Source: Paramacrobiotus metropolitanus (lineage: Eukaryota; Tardigrada; Eutardigrada; Parachela; Macrobiotidae). From it: DNA of 64,000 bases. This document shows positions 35,396-45,656 of the stretch, one piece after another. The stretch's first letter is position 1; the number at the start of each line of letters is the position of its first letter. The translations under genes were made by a program, and so were the position numbers. The notes under the pieces were generated by a model. That model searched no databases. It worked only from the letters and a program-made list of their open reading frames with translations, and had not been told where the DNA came from. The stretch spans positions 372,001 through 436,000 of the forward strand of contig NW_026570335.1 in the NCBI RefSeq assembly GCF_019649055.1, written 5' to 3'.

Positions 35396-36409
35396 ATGTT
35401 TGTAGAGCGAACAACGAAAGCCGCCTGGCATTCCAGGGATGCGGAGACCTTCTCGCCATACAAGAGGATAACGTTGAATGCCACTCTGAGAGATGCAAAC
35501 GATCTCATGTTTGATCGTCAAACTGCAAGAACAAATTATTTCGGAGAATTCACGTTGTCCTTGTCAGTGAAAAGCACCTACAGCATAACATTCGAGATGC
35601 CGGGGTTCTTTCCGATTTTTCTGCAAGACTTTCATCGCGGTCTCAAGTTGGACGGCAATGGTACAATGGAACCCTTGTTGTGGATCAGAAAAACCCGGAC
35701 CAGAAATGGCATAGCCGCGGGATATCTCAGATACATGAGAATTGGTAGCTGTGACGATAATACAAATGCCCCTTTGCTTAGTGTCAACATCCGTTCCGGC
35801 CTGAACAATGTTTCCGGGCCAGTGCTCGCGACGACTACAACGAAGCCAAATGGTGTCTGGAGTCGAAATCTTCCAGTGGGATATTACACGGCAACTGTCA
35901 ATGCGACAGGATACGTGCCGCAATCTTTCCCGGTCGTCGTTTGGGGCGGAAACGGCTTACGCACCGTTCATTCACTTATGCCTGACGTGTCTTACGATGA
36001 CATTCGGGTAATTCTCTTTAATATCAGATAAGCCCGTATGGAGTTGGTGGTCGAAGGGCCAGTTCAAGACAGCACACAGCGTACACGCGTGGAATGTCGT
36101 GGAACGCGATTGAGCGCCGATAATCTGATTGATAACGACTATGCTGGAGCGTATGCCGATAGTACCGTCATCAAGAAACAACTGCCCGGCACATACCGCA
36201 TCAGTGCATACTATCCGCATGACCGCAAAGGTGAACTGAGCTGGTACTTGGCAGACTCCCAATCTGTTGTCGAACTGTATCGTGGTAAGAATCTGTGGGC
36301 AAGATATTTTGTCCCCTTTCGTCCTGGGAACACGTGGAATGTAGCGGAGTTTAACGGAGTAAATCTAACGGCCATCAACGAAATTACGACAGTGCACCAC
36401 AACGCTTGA
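35396..36409 (+). CDS. Extracellular-type protein: carboxypeptidase-regulatory-like plus DUF2135-like domain, one in-frame stop
   Basis: A single frame runs from about 35396 to the stop at 36407-36409, interrupted only by TAA at 36029-36031. The first part has two beta-sandwich-like repeats of the carboxypeptidase-regulatory type: LNATLRDANDLMF...YFGEFTLSLS...YSITFEMPGFFP, then TTTTKPNGVWSRNLPVGYY followed by TATVNATGYVPQSF. After DIRVILFNIR and the stop codon comes MELVVEGPV, then LPGTYRISAYYPHD and NTWNVAEFNGVNLTAINEI, resembling the YfaP/DUF2135 pattern. Upstream, 35188-35514 in another frame is cysteine-containing and may be part of the same protein through a frame slip or splice near 35460. 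No signal peptide was found. It is either a recently inactivated gene, a sequencing error at one base, or two exons whose boundary I cannot see. Confidence 0.55.
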
Positions 36410-37261
36410 GCCAAAGTATGCACAAGGGAAAACCCGATCTCCGCATTCGTAGCTCAGAGAAAAGCTACGAATTTCAGCGACCGTTGTGTTTTGCATTTTG
36501 CCAGGCTCCATGCAAGTTCGCTTTGCATCAAGCGTTCCGAATTCACTGCTTTCGTAGTTTGAAGAATCACGTATTTTTGCAAGTACGAGTGCATGAGTAT
36601 GAACTACTGCAAGTGCCGTATACAGTACTGGCAGTACTCGTACAGATGATTGTAAAATTAATGGCAATTGGCAGTCGATTGCCTCAGCCGCGTATGCCTC
36701 CTTGGGCGGCTGGCAAAACTGTCTGCAATGTTATAAAACTGTCGCATCCACACTGACTGCCATCCAAACTACCATCGCTTCATAAGCAGCAATATTTTGA
36801 TAAGATGGAGGAATACGCAAATAAAGACGGTTAGCCGCAGTTTAATAATAAATAAAGTAACGCATCAAAACTATATCTCGGCATATGCTTCTATGGCTAC
36901 GGACTACGGTTACAGTTGCGAAGACAATAAGCCGGAATGAGTACCGAATACCGCATTCGGTCAAATTGCACATTCCAAAAGCGTGCTGGCTTGCGGTTAT
37001 GTACGGTATTATGATCAAAGCTATGCGCAGGAGTTTTGTAATAAGAGGAAACTTCAGTACGTCAAAATTTTGTATTTAGAAAAGTTGTACGAACCCGGAC
37101 TGCACGTACGACGATCGTACATTATAATATTATTATACTTAGTACGATATAAAATAAACTTTACTTTCGCGCCTCATGTTGAAGTCCTTCATACTATGCC
37201 CGGATTGTGTGAAGTACTGCACAGTGTGTATTCATCCACATCTACCTAATACCGAGCATGG
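36410..37261. other. No recognisable gene
   Basis: Only short unrecognised ORFs downstream of the 35.4-36.4 kb gene. Confidence 0.4.
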
Positions 37262-37665
37262 TGAAAGGTCAGTACTTTATCTAAAGCACTGCCAATACTT
37301 TATACCTCCCGCATGCCGTGAATCGATGAAAAGTTAGTACTTTACATAAAGCCAGTACTTTATGTAAAGTACTGCCAGTACTTTTTGCTTCCCCCATGCC
37401 GTGAATCCGTGAATCGGGGAAAAGTCAGCACTTTACATAAAGTCAGTACTTTATGTAAAGTTCTGCTAGTGGCCCAGTACTTTATACCTCCCCCATGCCG
37501 TGAATCCGTGAATCGGGGAAAAGTCAGTACTTTACATAAAGCCAGTACTTTATGTAAAGTACTGCCAGTACTTTATACTTCCCTCATGCCGTGAATCCGT
37601 GAATCGGGGAAAAGTCAGTACTTTACATAAAGTCAGTACTTTATGTGAAGTACTGCCAGTACTTG
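37262..37665. repeat. Minisatellite, ~83-99-bp units with palindromic cores
   Basis: The phrase CCCATGCCGTGAATC recurs at about 37313, 37396, 37495 and 37586. Each unit also carries AGTACTTTACATAAAG and its inverse CTTTATGTAAAGTACT, so every unit can form a cruciform. About 4.5 imperfect units are present. A lone diverged unit is at about 38150-38205. Confidence 0.85.
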
Positions 37666-39539
37666 TTACGGACATACGGCACATAACCGGACGCAGTCAT
37701 TGCCGGCAAGATAAACAGCCGGCTTACGGCCGCACATATGGCCAGTGTCCATCATCAGCAGCAATTAACGTTTATATTTAGTAACGTGTATCGAGTAAAC
37801 AGTGGTCTTGTGCCTTATGGATAATGTGCTGGTAATTATCGTGTTGTCTTATCAATCATAAGCATATGGGCTATTAAGGAAGATGTACGTACTGTCCGTT
37901 GTCCACTCTGTGTGTTTGTGCGGCTGCAAAATATGGCAATTATGTACTCGTGCACTTGACCTAGAATATTTAAACGCAGTGTGAGTGTGCATTGGAATTG
38001 AATTGGTTTTAGTTTTCTCTTAGTCCGTTTCGGAGTTGTTCGGTACTTTTGAATTAAAGTTAAAATACCAACTTTAGCATTGCCGCTTAGCTGCTGCGTG
38101 AAGTCTGCAGCGATACGTAGTAGTGGAGCGTGTTATGTATCATACTTTACACCTCCCCCATGCCGTGAATTGGTGAAAAGTCAATACTTTAAATAAAGTC
38201 AGTCTGTTTTTTCATGGACATTTTTATAACCTGTTGAGCGACCCTTGACCGACCCTCAATTGCATTAGCGGAATTATTAAAGAAATTTTAAATGGGATAT
38301 ATATCCAGATTCAGATCTATATTGCCACGAATGGGATACACCAGAGCCGGCAAAACAGAAAAGACTGACCAAAACCAATAATATATTCTGAAAGCCCGTA
38401 GCCGAAAACCCGGCCTGATAGTATTCATTTCTTTAAAACCTCTCCCGCTTCAAACGCCGAAGCCGAAGAGTTTTGACTACCTTCACCAAATGCAAGTACA
38501 GTCAATTATTATTACAATAATTATCATCGTGGTATTTTTAACCATGCAATGTTGCCACGTAAACCAACTAAGATGTAGTAGAAAAATGAAAGCCTTTTCT
38601 ACTAATTAAATTACCAGATTGAATTTATTTAGCATACCGTAATTACGACAAGAACGGCTACAAATGTAATGTTGTCATCGAAAACAATTTTTGCACGAGT
38701 GCAAAAAGCCCGTTAGCGAACGAGTGACCAAGTTAGCACTGCTGTCCCGTGCACAGACCCCGGTAGGTGAGTCGGTGCCCGAGCTGTCACTATGTTCCGT
38801 TATATGAGGAGGTGACCAAGCTACCACTACTGCCGTACATACATCACCGGGCACACACCACTTTCCAGTGAAAGGATCATGTGAAGTGACTGAGTCATCG
38901 AACTAATGTAGTGTCTGGTGCACTCGCACTGTTTCAAATTTAATAACACTTTATAGACAGTAAAAATATCTGTGCAGCCGAAAGGAATGCTTCAGTGGTT
39001 GATAGAATCAGTTATGTCTGTAATAGTAATATAGATCAAAATCACCCCCCACGGCATCTTCGTCTATCGCTGAAACCAACTTTTTATTAACATTCATAAA
39101 ATTCTAAGACTTTTGAGCGTATGTTGTAAATATATGTTTTGAGGAAATTCTCGAGATTTATAAAGGTCACTCTGAAACAAGGATTTTGGTGAACGCAGTG
39201 AACGAACAACTGAACCACCTGAACCACTAACCTACCTTGTTGGCCAAGTCGAGTTGAGTAAGACCTTCGAGGTTAAAGGTCATCAAAAGGTCACTCGACA
39301 TAGTTATAAGCAGAAAACGGTCACGTGACCATTGAAACCATGGCACGGAAAGGTCACAGGACCAAAATTCTTCGTTTTTCAGAATCAGCAAGAAAAACTG
39401 AATAAAATTGTCCATAAACAATTTGGTAAAATAGCTTGGTTCACTGGGTTCACTTCCAGACCACGTCTACAATCCGGTGAACTTCAATACCATTACCGCA
39501 ATGTGTTACCATAGTGAAACTGAATCACACAACTGGAAA
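37666..39539. other. No recognisable gene
   Basis: Apart from the solitary minisatellite unit at 38150-38205, nothing supportable. Confidence 0.45.
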
Positions 39540-40480
39540 AAGTATCGAAAAGTCAGAAATAGCAACCACCGTTACCGTAACCACTGATACCAGTCTTACC
39601 AAGCGTTACCACTGTTGCCCGGCGTTACCACTGTTACCTAGCGTTACCTAACCGTAAACACCATGGGCGCCACCGCTACCGTTAACCACGCTACCGCTGT
39701 TATAGTGGTAGCATGGACTAAAGTACTGCGCCACTGCGCGCACCGTAGTGGGTTACCATTACGGTTTAATTATCTTAGGATTGTCCGTTGTCTTAGCGAG
39801 CGAAGCAGCAAGCTAAACGAAATGACTTTTATCAATATGAATTTCATTTTTACTTCTGCCATTTTCACTGCTAGCATAATGTTCACTGTTACCGGTTACC
39901 GTAATGGGTTACCATTACGTAATGAGCTACGTAATGGGTTACGTTACCGTAATGGGTTACCATTATGGGTCACCGTAATGAGTTAGCATTACGGGTTACC
40001 ATTATGGCGTTTCGTAATGGAATACTCTTACGCTCTACTCTAACGGGACCGAAACAAGTGACCGTTACGATCTATATCGAAGGCGGAGCCGAAGGCGACG
40101 CCAAGCTGCGGCGCAAGCGAGCGCAGCGAAGCGAGCGTAGCAGCAAGTTAAACGAAACTACTTAACCATAATGGGTAACGATTACGGATTACCGTATCAA
40201 ATTACCATTACGGGTTACTGTAATGGGTTAACATTACGGGTTACCGTGGGTTAACATTACGGGTTACCGTAATGGGTTAACATTACGGGTTACCAATGGG
40301 TTAACATTACGGGTTACCAATGGGTTAACATTACGGGTTACCGTAATAGTTTACCATTACCTACTACTCAAACGGTACCAAAGCAACTGACCTGATCGAA
40401 ATCGAAAGCGGAGCCGAAGGCAACGCCAAGCTGCGGCGCGAGCGAGCGCAGCGAAGCGAGCGTAGCAGCAAGTAAAACGA
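39540..40480. repeat. GGGTTACC/GTAATG satellite with a higher-order unit
   Basis: Dozens of imperfect short units built from GGGTTACCGTAATG and GGGTTAACATTAC. Two longer segments, about 40020-40160 and 40365-40480, repeat each other, including GAGCCGAAGGC, GCCAAGCTGCGGCGC and AGCGAAGCGAGCGTAGCAGC. The satellite therefore has a higher-order unit of about 330 bases. A trace of the same tail is at about 39795-39825. Reading frames through it (for example 39663-39986) are by-products of the repeat. Confidence 0.8.
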
Positions 40481-40956
40481 AAGGACTTTTTGTTTTTTTC
40501 TTCTTTTTTCAGTTTTTGTGTCGTTTTTTTTAAAACAAAAATTAAAAAGTGAAACTCTGGGAAAGAATTAAGAATTGAGCATTGGTTTTAAATTTGAAAC
40601 AATCTATTGTATTCGACCAGTTTTTCTGATTGTATCTGAAAACATCAAATATCGACAGCTCATTTAAAAAAAATGATGATAGAAGTTTTATGAACACGGA
40701 TTTGAAAAATAATAATTATTAGTGATTAACAAAAATAATGAAGCAACAATAGATAAAAGCTCTTCTGGAGATCAATGCGAACGGTCTTTACTATTACAGA
40801 CACCGGTGTTCACCGAAGGTGAATTACGGGGCCTCGCTCTCACGACGCTTGCATGTAATTGGTTTTTATATAAAATACGTGTTTTTGTGTTTTGCTGAAG
40901 TACAGATCATTTTTCGACGAAATATAGATGAAAATACATGCAGACGAAATACTAAT

Positions 40957-40980
40957 TATATATATATATATATATATATA
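40957..40980. repeat. (TA)n microsatellite
   Basis: About eleven consecutive TA dinucleotides directly abutting the left end of a MITE, consistent with the MITE's TA insertion preference. Confidence 0.9.
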
Positions 40981-41172
40981 GGGGGAAAAATGTGTCTAGC
41001 CGAACCAATCCCTTGTACTTCTGATGTAAGCCAACTGGTGGTTTACGTTGTGGCTTGACAGTGTTTTATGTAAAGCGCTGCTATTAAGATTGCAGGTACT
41101 GATAACAGGTAAGCTGCAGTCGTACAACTGCAGGTAAACAGGCTAAAACTGTATTATAGCCCGGACCTGCCT
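40981..41172. mobile_element. MITE family 2, copy 2 (left part only)
   Basis: Begins GGGGGAAAAATGTGTCTAGC and follows the 8890-9231 copy closely through GATTGCAGGTACTGATAACA and GGCTAAAACTGTATTA, then stops where the MULE-like terminal repeat begins at about 41171. The rest of the MITE is not found on the far side of that element, so this is a truncation rather than a simple nested insertion. Confidence 0.8.
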
Positions 41173-43444
41173 CTCGCGCGCTATGAGCATTGACTACGCG
41201 CGAGAGTTTTTCTCGGCAAAATAAAGCTACGAACAAAAAGTTCAAGCGACAAAAAACCGCGCGAGAATATCTCAGGGAATATTTCCGACCACTAGTTTTG
41301 GCAAAAACTGGAAATTGTACGTTTCCTGCAGTTCAGTTTTCCAACACACGTCCACATATGTCAAATTTATTATTTTCTTGAGATGAAGTGAAGAAACAGA
41401 GCCGAAAGTTATTGTTCGCGTTTATTACGCGTCCTCAAACACTTTTGGCTTTCTTATCTCCGGTCTGGTTTTGTTTTGACCAGGATTATGATTCATAACA
41501 ATCCGAACCGATCTGCTTTTAACTGGTCGAAGGAAAGATACGGCACGTTTTAGAAATACCCGCGTGAACAGCTCCGTTTTGCAAATACGCATCACGGCAT
41601 CAGGCAGCAAGCATGAAAACAACAGTCTACTACGCACATACACTGATACACATACATGTAATATATCTATATAAGCGTGTACATCAGCAATTAAAAATTC
41701 ACCTGTTTTCAGACCATTAGGTAATTTATCTACTTACGTTAATTACAATTACAGTTTACACTGCGTTAATTCATAAATGTACTGTGCCATGTCGGCTAAC
41801 AGCGGTAAACGTTTCCAGTTTCATTCAGCGGCACAAAATGAACTGACACTTAATTAGCAACTGATCTGCTTAATTAGTTAATTGATCTGCTTAATTAATT
41901 AATTTTTGACAAAGGCGAAGTCTTCTTTGCAAAAAATATCCCAGCTGCACATTCTGTAGAAGAGCGGTGCAAAACATTTTGATCCATCGCGCTAATTGTA
42001 TCCCTCTTATACGCGCAATTAGCAACGTACTACGAAGCTTCTCGGTAGAAAATTTAAAGCGACAATTATTTTGTAAGGAAATTATGAGGTTCTTTTAGTC
42101 AAAATTCTTGAAGTATCATTTCCTGTTATTTCTTATTCCTTATCCCTTCGCTGCTCTCCGAGTCTCCGGTGCCGCCCATGCAAATCGTCTTACGATAAGT
42201 AAATGCATTTTACGGTGATGCATGACTAGTAAGCGTAGCATTCAAACATCGCTCGCATAAGTCCATCGGTATGTGTTGTTATTGGTTATTGCTTATCTCT
42301 TTGGACTTCGAACCAAAAAAATTGTTAAAGCAATACCAGGCTGGGAATGATAAAGCTGGATATGCCTGAGGTCTGCTAATATGTGAGCAATATTCGCAGC
42401 GCAACTGATCTGTATCCGCTAGGCAAATGCAACCGCCAGCGTGTTTCCACCGTATCTGCTGCTGTTACTGTGCAGCTATGATCTTTCACCGTGATTTTCG
42501 TTCGAGGATTACGGCCCGGCGATCTAGGAGGAGGCGGCAATGTACCAGTGGCGCAGTTCGTCATCCCGGGCATAGTGGGCGTTCAGAATCTGCGTGCCCG
42601 AAAACCGGTCATACGCAAAGGCAAACGAGTATATTAGGCCTTTATTTCCTCCGGGTGATTGTCCGTAGACCGGGACGTACTAGATAGTCGATGTTAACCT
42701 GACTCTTGCTTTCCGGACGGACAAACAGGAAGTTTTACTGCAGTTTCAGCCAGTCTTAGACTCGTTGTATTGATTGTTGGTTATAAATCGAGGTGGCACC
42801 CGACTCTCGATCAGTCGCTCCGCGGTGTTCTTTTCCGTTTCGAACAGTCGTCTTCTTTCTGGAAATATTGGGCGACCTTTTCCGTGACCTCATGGTTATG
42901 GTCTTCTAAAGCCGGCAGGTGAATGACCTCCATCATGCCATCCACAGGCTTTAAGCGGACCACTGCTTGGTAGTTACTTTTTAGAGTTGTCGTAATGCTT
43001 TTCTTTATGGGAACTGAAGCCCACCGGTGCGGGCGGTAAGCGCCAGCTTTCTTGCAGACCAGCTTCACTGTGCTGTAGGCGAGTGTAGGGGAACGTGTCA
43101 TGAAGCGAGTGCGTCTTTGACGTATTGGCATTGCCGCCAGGATTTATAAAGACTTGATGTGCTCGTTTCCTCCATTGCCCCGCCGCTCTCAAAAACTTCG
43201 CGTCCGATTCATATCTATTTCCCACTTTAAGTTCTGACGCCATTACGGCATAGACTTGTGAAAACTCGAATTATTAGAAATTTTAAACGCCGGTACGGTC
43301 AGATTTTGTATTTCTTTCACTAAAATGTGACCTTCCCGTAACTATTAGTTGCCATATCGTAATAAACAGATTCAAGCATTTTGTTAGTAATTTTTTGGGC
43401 AGGGAAAAACTCTCGCGCGCAGCCAAAACTCATAGCGCGGGAGG
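41171..43444 (-). mobile_element. Decayed MULE-like DNA transposon
   Basis: The left end (CTCTCGCGCGCTATGAGC ... CGCGCGAGAGTTTTTC) and the right end near 43400-43444 are inverted copies over about 50 bases. Each end is itself a small hairpin of CGCGCGAGAG, and a further half-copy follows at 43445-43460. The minus-strand interior carries a FLYWCH/FAR1-like fragment (next entry). I did not find a target duplication. Confidence 0.6.
42811..43243 (-). pseudogene. FLYWCH/FAR1-like N-terminal fragment of a MULE-type transposase
   Basis: The minus strand from 43243 reads MASELKVGNRYES and continues in overlapping frames to 42811, where KSNYQAVVRLKPVDG is followed by LPALEDHNHEV. The paired-histidine HNH ending preceded by a small beta-rich region matches the zinc-binding DNA-recognition domains at the N-terminus of MULE transposases. 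No MULE catalytic domain was recognised in the rest of the element, so it is truncated or too diverged to read. Confidence 0.5.
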
Positions 43445-45656
43445 CTCTCGCGCGTAGCCATTTCGAAATAAATTATATTTAAATTATAACTATAATAATA
43501 ATATAGCTATTGGGGAATAATAAATTTAAGTATTGTTTCCTCCGTTTTATTTCGTTTCGGCTGGCATAGATTTGGTTACAGCATTCCATTTTCGCCAAGG
43601 TAGACATTTTGACGTAGACATTCAAAACGTAGACATTCTGACCATGGGAAAAAATCCGGCTCACGCTTCGACATGGGCAGTAGCCAAGCAATCAGTGCTG
43701 TTTTCGAATTACAATTATATCGTGTTTCTTATGCTGCCTGATGTTTTCTTATGTTCGGATGGTCGAAATGACAGGACGTCGTTTCTTGTTACTTATCGTT
43801 ATTACTTGTATCTAAGCTGCACGAGGCTTTGGCTGCCTGAATCTTAGGTTGCCCACCGGCCAGCTGCTTGCACATGTATTGTTTAAGAAGTGTAATAATT
43901 AACTGCTGAATGCCCCGGACAGGACAGATTGATGGTGCAAATAAATATTGGTGTTAACATCATTTAATCGGGGAGCCAAATTAAAACAGCTTTGCGGTAC
44001 ATCATTTTTTAGCATGGTTCTTTAATAAACGAGTGCACATACTAAGTTTGTAACATTTGTGGTTACTGTAAAATACGGTAAACCTTCGCCTATGTTTTGA
44101 GTGAAGATTTTTAAAACTGGTTAAAAAAGTACAATAACGAGGTTCGTTCGAAAACAGAAAATAGTAAAGTAATTTTTCAGTCTTTTGCAAGACCGGTTAC
44201 GATTTTAAGCAGTGCTCCCCGTCCAAATTTTTTCAAGTACCCACTTTCCCGGAATTCTAAAAGGGCACGTCTCCCATGTCACCCATCCTACATTCAGTTT
44301 CCTATATTTTGGTTCAGAGACGAAAAAAAGATGTTGCTTATTCACAACTTTACAGAGAATGAGGATATTAAATTTTCGGCACTGTGCATTCTTTATATAC
44401 AGAGAGATCCATTCAGTCTGATTCAGGTTTAAAATCAGTCCACAGCCGTAGTACAGCAAACACACTTAGCACAGTGCGCATACAGAGGTACAACCGCACG
44501 CTCTGCAGTAAGTCGGAACCAAAAATTCGCCGTTGTATGTTGTAACAGCGGTGACACAATGAGCATACTGTAGCGCCCGCAGGATGAAGTTTTACCACAG
44601 AATCTGGTGTGTTACACATAGAAACGCATTCGCATAATTATGATGCAGTAGAAAAATCCCGATTTGGATGCCTCCTACCATTGCATTTAATTTTTGCCCG
44701 TGCCAATATTAGCATCAGGTGCGATGGGAGAACCCCCCGGCCCCCAGGGGCCAAATAAATTTCAGGGAAGGTAAAAAAAAACTATACCATGCAAGCAATG
44801 CAATCAATTATCGTACGGTTCGTACCTTCTTATCAACGGTCACAGGTTGCTATGTAACGTACGATGCGCAGTACAGCACTGCAGTACGAAACTCCTGCGC
44901 ATAGCCACTTCGCTACATCGTTTGCTGTAACCGTTTGAAATTAAGACCCGTTTCTTATACGCTTTCTTACGACTGGCCCTACCGTATACGGTAAGACCGC
45001 ATATATATAATGCGGTCTGCCACCTAGTAGAATACACAGACATCCACTGCCAGGAACACCCCAGGGGTCCGTACAGTACCACCTGCCTGTATATACAGTA
45101 CCACCTGCCTATAATTAACTTTTTAATTACTTTTAATTAAATTAAACAATAGAGTACAGTAATTTACATTAATTTCATTAAGTTACGTAATTCATTAGTG
45201 GAAACAATAGTTAATTTTCATTTTTTCTAATTAACGAGTTAAAAAATACGAGTATAAATGAAAAGATGCGGCGAGTACAGTAATTTTAATGAAAAATTTG
45301 CACTCTTTTATCCTTGTCACCAAAAACATGAAAGATGAACCCCGTACCACTTCCGCAATGGATCATATGCAATAACAATGTTCGCTACATGCAACAATTT
45401 TATCCCAAAGTAACATCCCCGTGCCACGCATACAACATTTAACCCCGGTACCGCTCGCATAACTAAAACAACAAATCATCCCTGTCACCACGCGCACAAC
45501 AAAACACATGACATGACCACAACCGATGCATTAACAAATAGCAATGATGAATCCGCATATCCACGCTCCGACCCACGTATGTACCTGCAAATATACGAGT
45601 ATTATGTACACATAATAAATACAAGTGTGAACAATATTTCTTTAAAGTACATTGCA
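43445..45656. other. No recognisable gene
   Basis: Short unrecognised ORFs only. Bases 45075-45260 are very A/T-rich (TTAATTACTTTTAATTAAATT). It serves as the 3' flank of the minus-strand gene that ends at 45657. Confidence 0.45.

Noticed and set aside
37262-37665. Regularly spaced repeats as a possible CRISPR array
   Set aside because: Unit lengths vary (83-99 bp), there are no unique spacers between constant repeats, and the DNA is eukaryotic.
39663-40165. ORFs inside the GTTACC satellite
   Set aside because: Their repetitive residues (NGLPLR) simply follow the tandem DNA repeat.
39890-40350. Telomeric repeat remnant
   Set aside because: The unit GGGTTACCGTAATG is longer than, and different from, known animal telomere repeats and is imperfect. 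Treated as a satellite.
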